A stretch of DNA of 64,000 bases from JAPOUP01 sp965221405. Its GTDB lineage: Bacteria; Pseudomonadota; Alphaproteobacteria; Rhodobacterales; Rhodobacteraceae. The notes under the pieces are model-generated. The model was not told the origin of the DNA. It saw nothing but the letters and a program-made list of their open reading frames with translations, and ran no database searches. Where the stretch lies: assembly GCA_965221405.1 (NCBI GenBank), contig CBDCSE010000002.1, positions 2,046,001 to 2,110,000 on the forward strand. The letters run 5' to 3'. The position numbers were made by a program, and so were the translations under genes. Numbering within the stretch: the first letter of the stretch is position 1; the number at the start of each line of letters is the position of its first letter. This document shows positions 9,447-17,489 of the stretch, piece after piece.

Positions 9447-10457
9447 ATGTCCGCTGTCCGCCTGACGTGTGCACTTGAGAACGGCACCCTCGAGGTGCCG
9501 TCCAGCGGCAGGATCGGCGTGTTCCGTCCATGCCGCGATATGGAACTTGGCGGATTTCCGGTGGACCGGATGCATGTCATCCAGGGGTTCCGGCCAGATC
9601 ATGACGCCTTCGCCGCAAAGGGGTACAGGACCGGCACCGTGCCGGAGGGAACATACAGCCTGTCGATCGTCTTTCTTCCAAGATCCCGGGCGGGATGCCG
9701 TCAGCTCATCGCCGAGGCTTCGGCGGTGACCGAGGGGGCGGTCGTGGTCGACGGGCAGAAAACCGACGGTGTTGAAAGCCTGATCCGGGAGATTCGCCAA
9801 CGGGCGAACATAGGTTTCGTGTTTTGCAAGGCGCATGGCAGGCTTTTTTCCTTTGATGGGGGGTATTTTGACGATTGGGTCTGGACGGAAGAGCCGTCGG
9901 CTGACGGCTTGCTCACGGCTCCCGGCGATTTTTCGGCCGATGGCCCCGATCCGGGATCCGAGATGTTGGTTAACGCCCTGCCCGGGACGCTTCCGAAGCG
10001 GATGGCGGATCTTGGCGCCGGATGGGGTTATCTTTCGCGCGCCGTTCTCTGTCGGAACGGCGTGAGCGAGCTTCACCTTGTCGAGGCCGAATGCATGGTG
10101 CTTGGCCGTGCCCGAAAGAACATCGATGATCCGCGGGCCCGGTTCCATTGGGCGGACGTCAGTTCATTTTCCGTATTTCCACTCCTTGACGGGATTGTCA
10201 CGAATCCGCCGTTTCATTCCGGCCGAACGGTCGACATGTCACAGGGGTATGCATTCATTGAGGCGGCAGCGCGTCTTCTGCGCCGATCCGGGCGTCTCTG
10301 GCTGGTGGCCAATCGTCACCTCCCATATGAATCGGAACTGCGTCGCAGATTTCGGAAGTCCTGCGAGATCGCGGGAAACGGACGGTTCAAGGTGCTCGCG
10401 GCCGAGCGGCCCGTTGCCAACGTCGCCTCCGGACGCCAGGGTTACAGAACGGAATAG
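9447..10457 (+). CDS. rsmC: Class I SAM-dependent methyltransferase, RsmC-like (16S rRNA guanine N2)
   Basis: A 336-residue methyltransferase resembling RsmC, which methylates G1207 of 16S rRNA. The C-terminal half holds the SAM-binding motif DLGAGWGYLS (motif I) and the catalytic NPPF motif in IVTNPPFHSG (motif IV), typical of N-methylation of a base exocyclic amine. The N-terminal half matches the degenerate methyltransferase-like half of RsmC. It begins 19 bp after clpS. The gene symbol is by family likeness; the target base is inferred. Confidence 0.8.
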   Translation: MSAVRLTCALENGTLEVPSSGRIGVFRPCRDMELGGFPVDRMHVIQGFRPDHDAFAAKGYRTGTVPEGTYSLSIVFLPRSRAGCRQLIAEASAVTEGAVVVDGQKTDGVESLIREIRQRANIGFVFCKAHGRLFSFDGGYFDDWVWTEEPSADGLLTAPGDFSADGPDPGSEMLVNALPGTLPKRMADLGAGWGYLSRAVLCRNGVSELHLVEAECMVLGRARKNIDDPRARFHWADVSSFSVFPLLDGIVTNPPFHSGRTVDMSQGYAFIEAAARLLRRSGRLWLVANRHLPYESELRRRFRKSCEIAGNGRFKVLAAERPVANVASGRQGYRTE

Positions 10458-10473
10458 GGAGTTCCGAAACGCC

Positions 10474-11286
10474 ATGACCTTTTCAATCGCCGGAAAGACC
10501 GCGGTGGTCACAGGGGCCGCCAATGGGGTCGGTCTTGCCATCGCCAGACACTTCGCCGACCAGAAAGCGAACGTCGTCTTCGCGGATCTCGACGAAAAGC
10601 AGCTGGCAAGGGAGGTCGGTGAACAGGCCCGGAAGGAGGGGTCGAACATTCGTTGCTTTGTCGGTGACATCCGGAAGAAGCTCTCGATCACAAACCTGCT
10701 GTCAGCCACGATCGATGCTTTCGACCGCGTGGACATCCTGGTCAATGCCTGCCATCATGTGATGTTATCCGATCCGTTGGATCCGGATGCCGATGCCATG
10801 CCCGCACTGATCGAGCGGAACCTGATGACGAGTCTCCGCCTCACCCAGGCTGTCGCGATCCGCATGATCGGTCAGGCGGAGGAGGACGGTCGTGACAGGG
10901 CGACCGCGGGTTCGATCGTGAATGTCAGTTCCATAGCATCGCGTCGCGCGCATCCCAGACTTCTGGCGTACTCCGTCAGTTGCGCCGCCCTCGACCAGAT
11001 GACCCGCTCCATGGCGGTGGCGCTGGCGCCCCACAGTATCCGGGTTAACGCAGTCTCGTTCGGCAGTATGATGAGCGCGAGTCTGCAGGAGGCACTGAAA
11101 GAAGACAGACTTGGTCGCAGTGACATCATCAGCCACACACCGCTGGGTAGGATTGCGAGCGCGACCGAGGCGGCCGAGGCCGCACAGTTCCTCGCATCTG
11201 GGGGATCGGGCTTCATCACTGGCCATACGATCACAGTTGACGGTGGGCGGACGCTGATCGATTCCGTTGACGCGCCGGTACACTGA
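10474..11286 (+). CDS. SDR-family protein lacking the catalytic lysine
   Basis: A 270-residue short-chain dehydrogenase/reductase-fold protein. The dinucleotide-binding TGAANGVG motif is at residues 14-21, and it ends in the usual ITGHTITVDGG segment. The catalytic region reads NVSSIA followed by YSVSC: the active-site Ser and Tyr are present but the Lys of YxxxK is Cys. The structural NNAG motif is also altered (VNACHH). A normal SDR redox function is therefore doubtful; it may bind a nucleotide without turnover, or have another role. ATG 10474 follows rsmC by 16 bp, and hemF lies about 120 bp downstream. Confidence 0.85.
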   Translation: MTFSIAGKTAVVTGAANGVGLAIARHFADQKANVVFADLDEKQLAREVGEQARKEGSNIRCFVGDIRKKLSITNLLSATIDAFDRVDILVNACHHVMLSDPLDPDADAMPALIERNLMTSLRLTQAVAIRMIGQAEEDGRDRATAGSIVNVSSIASRRAHPRLLAYSVSCAALDQMTRSMAVALAPHSIRVNAVSFGSMMSASLQEALKEDRLGRSDIISHTPLGRIASATEAAEAAQFLASGGSGFITGHTITVDGGRTLIDSVDAPVH

Positions 11287-11405
11287 CGCCCGGATGGCGA
11301 ATTTCGGCGGTCCTGCCCTTGCGGAACTCCGGTTTTACGGGGAGTCGACCCGACGAGGGTGTAGGGCGCGGCCTCATCGCACCTAACATGGGGAGTGAAA
11401 CAGTC

Positions 11406-12296
11406 ATGGGTGATGCCTTCGAGGAGCGAAAGACACGTGCATCGACCTGGTTTCACAGCCTGCGTGACAGGATTGTCTCGGCGTTTGAGGAGATCGAGGA
11501 CCGCCAGGTTACCGGCCCTTTCGCGGATGTTACGCCGGGTCGGTTCGACGTCAGGGAGTCCAGGCGAAAGACCGAAGCTGGGCTGGACGGGGGTGGCGGA
11601 CGCATGAGCGTGATGCGGGACGGTCGCGTATTCGAGAAGGTCGGGGTCAACGTCTCAACGGTCCACGGGCAATTGGGCGAGGCCGCTCTGGCGGCCATGA
11701 CCGCCCGCGGCGTGCCGGGCATTGACATGGATCCCTGTTTCTGGGCTTCGGGCATAAGCCTTGTCGCGCACATGCGGAACCCCCATACACCGGCGGTACA
11801 TATGAACACCAGAATGTTCTGGACCCCTCGCGCATGGTGGTTTGGTGGCGGTACGGACCTCAACCCCTGCATAGAATACGAGGAGGACACGGAGGCTTTT
11901 CACGCGGTGCTGAGGGAGCGTTGCGACCGGCATTCACCTGAATATTATGACCGGTTCAAAACCTGGGCGGATGAGTATTTCCTCGTGCGGCACAGGGGGC
12001 GGGGACGGGGTGTCGGAGGGATTTTTTTCGATGATCTCAACTCGGGTGACTGGGAAGCTGATTTCGCGTTTACCCAGGATGTGGGAAGTGGGTTCCTGCC
12101 GGCGTTTCTCGGTGCCGTCGAGGCCCGTCGGTCGATGTCCTGGACCGAGGCTGATCGCGAGGTCCAGCTCGTGCATCGCGGTCTCTATGTTGAATTCAAC
12201 CTTCTCTATGATCGGGGCACGAAATTCGGGTTGGCGACGGGCCATGACCCCGATGCCGTCCTGATGAGTCTTCCGCCCGTCGCGAAATGGCCGTGA
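11406..12296 (+). CDS. hemF: Oxygen-dependent coproporphyrinogen III oxidase
   Basis: HemF, 296 residues, decarboxylates two propionates of coproporphyrinogen III to give protoporphyrinogen IX with O2; it feeds both haem and bacteriochlorophyll synthesis. Diagnostic stretches are HMRNPHTPAVHMNTR, WWFGGGTDLNPC, RGVGGIFFDDLNSGDW and the C-terminal VEFNLLYDRGTKFGL. I chose ATG 11406 because GGGAGTGAAAC lies just upstream; Met codons at 11388 and 11319 are in frame. The presence of the aerobic enzyme fits an organism that makes pigment in oxic conditions, though an anaerobic HemN could exist elsewhere. Confidence 0.95.
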   Translation: MGDAFEERKTRASTWFHSLRDRIVSAFEEIEDRQVTGPFADVTPGRFDVRESRRKTEAGLDGGGGRMSVMRDGRVFEKVGVNVSTVHGQLGEAALAAMTARGVPGIDMDPCFWASGISLVAHMRNPHTPAVHMNTRMFWTPRAWWFGGGTDLNPCIEYEEDTEAFHAVLRERCDRHSPEYYDRFKTWADEYFLVRHRGRGRGVGGIFFDDLNSGDWEADFAFTQDVGSGFLPAFLGAVEARRSMSWTEADREVQLVHRGLYVEFNLLYDRGTKFGLATGHDPDAVLMSLPPVAKWP

Positions 12297-12472
12297 ATCC
12301 CTGAAGGCCGAGTCGTTCAGCCGAGGAAGTGGGCGGTGGACATCGCCGGGTAGGATTGCCCGGTATCCTGTCGATGATTCCGCGTCGTGTTGGAGACGAT
12401 GACGATCATCCGGGGTGCAGCCGGGTCAGCGGGCCGATAAAGTGTGCCCGCAGGTTTTACCGGAAGCGTCCG

Positions 12473-13078
12473 TTACCGCAGTGCTTCGTCATAGGCGGTA
12501 ACGGCATCGCGGGCGCGGGTTGCGATCTCATCGATGTCCATGTCTGGAGTGTAGAGCGACGAGCCGATACCGAATCCGCTCGCGCCCGCATCAATCCATT
12601 CGGCGAAGTTTTTGGGACCCACTCCCCCGACAGCGAGAATCGCGGTCTCGGCGGGAAGGACTGCGCGCATCGCACTCAGTCCCCCGCAACCGATCAGGGA
12701 TGCTGGAAACAACTTGAGGCCGGTGGCGCCCCAGCGCAGGGCGTCAAAGGCTTCCGTAGGTGTCATCACCCCCGGCCAGCTCTGAAGGCCATACCCGCGT
12801 GTCGCCTCAATGACCTTCCTGCTGCAATTCGGCGAAACGATCAATCTCCCTCCGACCCCCCGTACAAGGGTAACCTCATCAACGGAGAGAACGGTTCCCG
12901 CACCGATCAAGGCCTGTGATCCATAAGCCGCGGTGATGGCTGCGATGCTCTCGAGCGGATCGGGGGAGTTGAGAGGTACTTCGATTCGGGTGACGCCAGC
13001 GCTGATCAGGACTTCCGCTACCGCGACCGCCTGCGAAGGTTCCATGCCGCGGAGTATGGCGATAAGCGAACGACTCAT
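12473..13078 (-). CDS. dgoA: 2-dehydro-3-deoxy-6-phosphogalactonate aldolase
   Basis: Class I aldolase of the KDPG/KDPGal family, 201 residues; it splits KDPGal to pyruvate and glyceraldehyde-3-phosphate in the De Ley-Doudoroff galactonate pathway. The Schiff-base Lys is in GLKLFPAS, the general-acid Glu in RIEVPLNSPDP, and GAGTVL is present. The SPDPLESI segment favours DgoA over KDPG aldolase (Eda). Its ATG overlaps the stop of dgoK by 4 bp (ATGA), so the two are coupled and act in consecutive steps. Confidence 0.9.
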   Translation of the reverse strand: MSRSLIAILRGMEPSQAVAVAEVLISAGVTRIEVPLNSPDPLESIAAITAAYGSQALIGAGTVLSVDEVTLVRGVGGRLIVSPNCSRKVIEATRGYGLQSWPGVMTPTEAFDALRWGATGLKLFPASLIGCGGLSAMRAVLPAETAILAVGGVGPKNFAEWIDAGASGFGIGSSLYTPDMDIDEIATRARDAVTAYDEALR

Positions 13079-13989
13079 GCACGTTCCATACGTGACTTAT
13101 GGACCTGGGTCAGCCCGGCCAGTGTCATTTTGTTGCCGTCAGCCACCACGGGGTCGACGCCTTGCGTGCGCAGCGCGTCCGCGTAGATGGACGCCAGGTC
13201 CGGTGCGCCGATCAATGCGACCTTCTGGCCCAGCCAGTAGGATCTCGCGGCTGCGAGTTCAGCGCCCACCAGCATGCCGGCGAGACGTGCGCGCGCGGTC
13301 GCCTTAGACTGGTCATGCAGAAGCCCTTCAGCGCGAAGCCTGAACAGCTGGGCCGCCAGCGATTCGGGGCGTGAACGGGTGACGTCCAGTGCGTCGGTGA
13401 ACGCGTCAGTGTCCCATTCATCGGTATCCACGGAATGTCGTAGAACGGACTTTCCGCAGAGCAGTCCGAATAGCTCGCCCGTCATGAAAGTCTTGAAACT
13501 GACTATTTCACATGCCGAGACATGAACCCACTTGGTATGTGTTCCGGGCAGGCAGAGCACCCCGTCAAATCCGGGATCGCCGGCAAGGTATCCGGCGATC
13601 TGGGTTTCCTCTCCACGCATTACGTCGGGCGGGTCGTTCTGGCAGACGCCCGGGATGATTCCCGCGTCGAGATGTGGGTTGGTGGTTGGGGTGGTGATTA
13701 TCTCCGTGAAACCCACCGGGCAGGGAACAGCCGTGTAGGGCGCTTCGATCCATCCCTGCCGGGCACCGACCATTCCGCAGGCGATGACCGGGGTCTTGCC
13801 GCTGCCGAGCCATTGTGAGACGACTTTCAGCAAGGCCGGTTCGAATTCGGTTGGCTCCAGCGTTGCCATTCCGGTGCCGGAAGTCACATGGTCGATCGTC
13901 TCGCCGGCGTCGGTCATGGACCAGACCCGCAATTTCGAGGTGCCCCAGTCGACCGCGATCCAGTCGGCTCCGCGCGATGGGTCGCTCAT
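13075..13989 (-). CDS. dgoK: 2-dehydro-3-deoxygalactonokinase
   Basis: DgoK, 304 residues, phosphorylates 2-keto-3-deoxygalactonate with ATP. The N-terminal WIAVDWGTSKLRVWSM is the ATPase-type phosphate-binding loop of this family. Further landmarks are GMVGARQGW, the LPGTHTKWV and FMTGELFGLL. I start at ATG 13989 (MSDPSRGADWIAVDWG), since the open frame to 14091 adds only an Arg-rich, family-unlike extension. First gene of dgoK-dgoA. No transporter or galactose dehydrogenase is adjacent. Confidence 0.92.
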   Translation of the reverse strand: MSDPSRGADWIAVDWGTSKLRVWSMTDAGETIDHVTSGTGMATLEPTEFEPALLKVVSQWLGSGKTPVIACGMVGARQGWIEAPYTAVPCPVGFTEIITTPTTNPHLDAGIIPGVCQNDPPDVMRGEETQIAGYLAGDPGFDGVLCLPGTHTKWVHVSACEIVSFKTFMTGELFGLLCGKSVLRHSVDTDEWDTDAFTDALDVTRSRPESLAAQLFRLRAEGLLHDQSKATARARLAGMLVGAELAAARSYWLGQKVALIGAPDLASIYADALRTQGVDPVVADGNKMTLAGLTQVHKSRMERA

Positions 13990-14303
13990 CCGCCGGTCAC
14001 TGGAATGCCGGGACTCACGGCGGCCCGCCCGGCGAAAATTCGCACAGCGCGTATTTCGGGACCCGGGCCGCCGGAAGTGGGCCAGTGGCAAAATCCTGTG
14101 GTTTCGATCGGTTCGGCGTGCGCGGTTTTCATGGCTTTATCGTAAGTACATCGGATGTTCCTGTCGAGGCCTTGGACTGTTATATGATGGGGTGCGGTCG
14201 ACATGGCCTTGGCCATAGGAATTATATACAATAGTGCCCAATTTTACTTGCGTGAGTCCTGAAATTCCATACAATGGCACCTATAATGAAGGGGTAATCC
14301 GCT

Positions 14304-15281
14304 ATGGTACGCAATGCACATTTCGGGGAGGGCATCAATCTCCCGCAACTGATCAGGATGTTTCCCGACGACGCGACGGCTGAACAATGGTTTACCGAAC
14401 AGCGCTGGCCCGAGGGGCCGTATTGCCCCCACTGCGGATCGACGAACGTCCTGTCGGGCGCGGCGCACGCGACGATGCCATACCGTTGCCGGGCGAAAGG
14501 ATGCCGCAAGCGGTTTTCAGTTCGTACCGGGACGTGCATGGAGGCTTCCAACCTTGGGTTTCAGACGTGGGCGGTCGCGGTCTATTTGACGACCGCTGGG
14601 CTCAAAGGCGTCTCATCCATTAAGCTTCACCGGATTCTGGACATCACCCAGAAGTCGGCTTGGCACCTCGCCATGCGCCTGCGCAAGGCTCTTGAGGATA
14701 GCGGTGAAAAAATGAAGCCCGCCGAAGCGGAGGCTGACGAGACCTATATCGGTGGCCTTGGGAAGAACATGCACGCCGACAAAAAGCTACGCGCCGGACG
14801 TGGTGGCGTGGGCAAGTCGATAGTCGCCGCCGTCAAGGACCGCGAAAGCGGCATGGTGGTCGCGCCGGTCGGGCCTGACACAAAGACGGAGATTTTGCAG
14901 GGCTTCGTGGAGCAGCACACCACCGACAAGGTGACTGTCTACACCGATGAGTACTTGTCCTACGTCGGTCGTGAGGAACCGGATGGGCGCACGTGCGGGG
15001 CGGTCTGCCACAGCGTCGGACGCTACGTAAGGGAACAGGCCCACAATAACGGAGTGGAAAGCTTCTGGGCGCAGGTCGAGCGCGGCCACATGGGAGGGTT
15101 CCACAAGTTCTCCAAGAAGCACCCGCAACGTTATGTCGATGTGTTCGCGGGCCGTCACAACGCTCTGGACCGTGACACTATAGACCAGATGTGCGGGATC
15201 GTCGCCCGTATGGTCAACAAGCGGCTGACCTATCGGGCCTTGATCGCCGATAACGGACTGGACTCCGGGGCGCGGTCATGA
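14304..15281 (+). CDS. IS1595-family (ISXO2-like) transposase
   Basis: A 325-residue DDE-type transposase. The N-terminal zinc-binding module is CPHCGSTNV...CRAKGCRKRFSVRTGT (about residues 40-75), typical of IS1595. The catalytic acidic residues are in EADETYIGG, VYTDEYLSY and, in the third position, NNGVESFWA (an Asn-Gly-x-Glu arrangement usual for ISXO2-like enzymes). It is full length with no frameshift, so possibly active. Its TGA overlaps the ATG of the methyltransferase gene (ATGA at 15278-15281). Confidence 0.93.
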   Translation: MVRNAHFGEGINLPQLIRMFPDDATAEQWFTEQRWPEGPYCPHCGSTNVLSGAAHATMPYRCRAKGCRKRFSVRTGTCMEASNLGFQTWAVAVYLTTAGLKGVSSIKLHRILDITQKSAWHLAMRLRKALEDSGEKMKPAEAEADETYIGGLGKNMHADKKLRAGRGGVGKSIVAAVKDRESGMVVAPVGPDTKTEILQGFVEQHTTDKVTVYTDEYLSYVGREEPDGRTCGAVCHSVGRYVREQAHNNGVESFWAQVERGHMGGFHKFSKKHPQRYVDVFAGRHNALDRDTIDQMCGIVARMVNKRLTYRALIADNGLDSGARS

Positions 15282-16318
15282 AGCCCAAGGCCATATCTTT
15301 GTTTTCGGGTGCGGGCGGCATGGATATAGGAGTGACAAAAGCCGGCTTTGACAATGTATGTTCCGTTGAAATGGACCCGCATTGCGCCGCGACACTCCGC
15401 CTGAATTCGCCGCGCACGGCTGTCTGGCAGGTTGACATTCGGGCACTTGACCCGAAACGCACATTGGACGCGTTGGGGCTTGATACAGGCGACATCGCGC
15501 TTTTGCACGGTGGTCCGCCGTGCCAGCCGTTCAGCCAAATAGGTCACAAGCGCGGGCTTCTAGATCCAAGGGGCCAGCTTGCTTTTGAAATGATCCGTTT
15601 CGCGAAGGCACTGCGCCCGTCCGCCGTTATTCTCGAACAGGTTCCCACTTTCCTCGGAACCCAGGCGGCAATTGGAATGACCGTTCTTGATGTGATTCGT
15701 GAAGCGTTCTGGCGCATCGGTTACGAAGCGCACACAAGCATTTTAAATGCGCTTGATTTTGACGTTCCACAGCGCCGGAAACGCGCTGTGATCGCCGCCG
15801 TTCCCAAAGGCCAGTCATTCTCTTTTCCCCTGCCGAGCCTGCCAATCCGCGAAAAGACCGCTGGAGATGCGTTTGACGGATTGCCCGAGGCGGTGCTTCC
15901 GGACAGAAAGCCGCTTGCGCCAAATCATGTAGACGTAACGCCGGATCGGGATCGCTACCGCATTTCGTTCGTGCCCGAAGGGCTTTGGCTTTCCAAAGCC
16001 AAGGATGTTCCGTCAGATGTCGTGCGGCGATTGACGCCAAAGGACTCCACTAAGTTCCGGCGGCTGGACAGAAACAAGCCATCTCTTACCCTGCGTTGCG
16101 GAGAAGCGCTATATCATCCGCTGGAAGACCGCTACATCACGCCAAGGGAAGCGGCGCGACTCCAGGGCTTTCCAGACGGGCATGTACTTGAAGGGCCGAT
16201 CAGGCGTCGCACCGGGGTAGTCAGGGATCTTGACCAACATCGCCAGGTCGCCAACGCCGTTCCGCCTCCATTGGCCAAGGCCGTCGCGTCAAGCGTGAGG
16301 GCCGGGCTGTGCCTGTAG
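15278..16318 (+). CDS. DNA (cytosine-5-)-methyltransferase
   Basis: A 346-residue m5C methyltransferase that methylates cytosine in a specific DNA sequence. Motif I is SLFSGAGGMDIG, motif IV with the catalytic Cys is GGPPCQPFSQ, motif VI is VILEQVP, motif VIII is NALDFDVPQRR, and motifs IX-X are LTLRCGEALYHP and REAARLQGFPD with QVANAVPP. The short target-recognition region lies between motifs VIII and IX. It is translationally coupled to the transposase upstream and to the NotI-like endonuclease downstream, so it presumably protects that enzyme's target. Confidence 0.93.
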   Translation: MKPKAISLFSGAGGMDIGVTKAGFDNVCSVEMDPHCAATLRLNSPRTAVWQVDIRALDPKRTLDALGLDTGDIALLHGGPPCQPFSQIGHKRGLLDPRGQLAFEMIRFAKALRPSAVILEQVPTFLGTQAAIGMTVLDVIREAFWRIGYEAHTSILNALDFDVPQRRKRAVIAAVPKGQSFSFPLPSLPIREKTAGDAFDGLPEAVLPDRKPLAPNHVDVTPDRDRYRISFVPEGLWLSKAKDVPSDVVRRLTPKDSTKFRRLDRNKPSLTLRCGEALYHPLEDRYITPREAARLQGFPDGHVLEGPIRRRTGVVRDLDQHRQVANAVPPPLAKAVASSVRAGLCL

Positions 16319-17169
16319 TCAACGAACTGTTCGGGGAGACACTGACAAGACCTGGACATCAGAAAGGCCGGTTTCGCTTTGCGCAATGTCCGCACATGGG
16401 CGGAAAGCGGTGCGATGGTGGCGGTAATCGGGACATGGCCAAATGGCCCGCGACAGAACAGCCTTTGGCGCCGTTCTTTGATCCGTCGGTTGGCAATTCG
16501 GGGGATGGATCTATTCCGTGCGGAGTGTGTTCAGTTCACACCGATATAAGCTGGGCGATATGCCCGCGGCGGCTTCTGACGTTTGACGCCGCGAAACCGT
16601 CTTGGCAACAAGCCTATCTTCTGTCCCGCGTCCTGAGCTTGGCTGGATTCAAGAAGGGCGATGTTGTCTGCATATGGTCTGAAATCAGCGTTGTTTTCAA
16701 AACCAAGAACGAAAGGCTGAACTACCGTCTTGACTATGTGCTAAAGTCCGAAAGCGCACCACCGGTGATTGTTGAAATCATGACCGCATCCACGTCAGGC
16801 GGAAGCAAGAAAGAGCGAACCGATATACAGAACGCGTTTTGCGATGCGGTTTTATATGCCGAAGGCAACATTCCGAACCGCCGTGGGTCGCCAGGCGTGA
16901 ACATTCGTCAGGTGTGGGCCAGAATGGCGTCACAGATGATCGTCAAATCGCAAATCGCGAATGCTTGGGGTGGTATGACGATCTGGGTCGTTCAGGATGC
17001 GTTGATGGACTATATCCGGTCAAACACTGGACTTCGTCTTGACGATCTACGGTCAAGCGATTGGCAGACCGGCGAGGTCAATGTCATATCGACGAACCGC
17101 AAGACGTTCACTTATATTCCGGGCCGGTCATGTCGGCAAATGGCGAGGCCTGTTGGGCCGAACTCCTAA
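16309..17169 (+). CDS. NotI-like type II restriction endonuclease
   Basis: A 286-residue protein that I assign to the NotI family, partner of the upstream methyltransferase. It has a Cys-rich N-terminus (Cys27, 35, 71, 74, 85), which in NotI binds an Fe-Cys4 centre, ending in WAICPRRLL. A PD-(D/E)xK-like core follows: Asp142 in NYRLDYVL and Glu156-Ile-Met158 in VIVEIMTAST. The usual third residue (Lys or Gln) is Met here, so activity needs proof. GTG 16309 overlaps the methyltransferase end by 10 bp. NotI is about 380 residues, so this is short; a different frame continues coherently from about 17130 to 17252 (see findings). Confidence 0.72.
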   Translation: MPVVNELFGETLTRPGHQKGRFRFAQCPHMGGKRCDGGGNRDMAKWPATEQPLAPFFDPSVGNSGDGSIPCGVCSVHTDISWAICPRRLLTFDAAKPSWQQAYLLSRVLSLAGFKKGDVVCIWSEISVVFKTKNERLNYRLDYVLKSESAPPVIVEIMTASTSGGSKKERTDIQNAFCDAVLYAEGNIPNRRGSPGVNIRQVWARMASQMIVKSQIANAWGGMTIWVVQDALMDYIRSNTGLRLDDLRSSDWQTGEVNVISTNRKTFTYIPGRSCRQMARPVGPNS

Positions 17170-17292
17170 ACACTCCAATTGTTCCATCGGTAGACGTTCT
17201 TGGTGACAAATTGGCTGACGGGAGGGTTATCGCTGAAATTCACGTATCTTGAGCAAAACTACCGACCTGACAGTTTCCGCGAAGTGTCTGTT

Positions 17293-17318
17293 TCTGCTTG
17301 CATCCTCTGCTTGCATCC
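17293..17318. repeat. Perfect 13-bp tandem duplication
   Basis: TCTGCTTGCATCC occurs twice head to tail, immediately before a short ORF and just after the restriction-modification block. It could be a slippage product or a scar of an insertion event; IS1595 elements normally make 8-bp duplications, so it is not their usual footprint. Confidence 0.7.
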
Positions 17319-17339
17319 ATGGAAAGGAAGGAACCAATA

Positions 17340-17441
17340 ATGTCTGACAAAACCAGAAAACGGGGACAAGCTCAACCCACGCTATCAGCCGACATGGAGC
17401 TTGATGTTAGCCTCCCGGTGTGGATTTCTTCCGCGTCTTGA
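17340..17441 (+). CDS. Short ORF of unknown function, possibly a truncated gene
   Basis: A 33-codon ORF (MSDKTRKRGQAQ...WISSAS) with a good purine-rich RBS (GGAAAGGAAGG) about 7 bp before its ATG. I do not recognise it. The strong translation signal followed by an early stop suggests the 5' remnant of a larger gene cut by rearrangement beside the mobile element; it could also be a genuine small protein. Confidence 0.3.
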   Translation: MSDKTRKRGQAQPTLSADMELDVSLPVWISSAS

Positions 17442-17489
17442 AGTCCGGCTGCCGCGTCGGTTTCCTGCTGTGCCGCGTTGGAAGGGCAG

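Larger units (their letters stand above)
14304..17252 (+). mobile_element. IS1595-type element carrying a restriction-modification pair (borders not resolved)
   Basis: Transposase, cytosine methyltransferase and NotI-like endonuclease lie on one strand with overlapping stop/start codons. I infer that the latter two are passenger genes of an IS1595-family element. I could not find convincing terminal inverted repeats or an 8-bp target duplication by eye, so the coordinates given are those of the coding block only. Core genes (dgoK, hisG) resume on either side. Confidence 0.55.

Noticed and set aside
17293..17318. 13-bp tandem repeat as the start of a CRISPR or satellite array
   Set aside because: Only two copies exist, with no spacer and no further repeats nearby.
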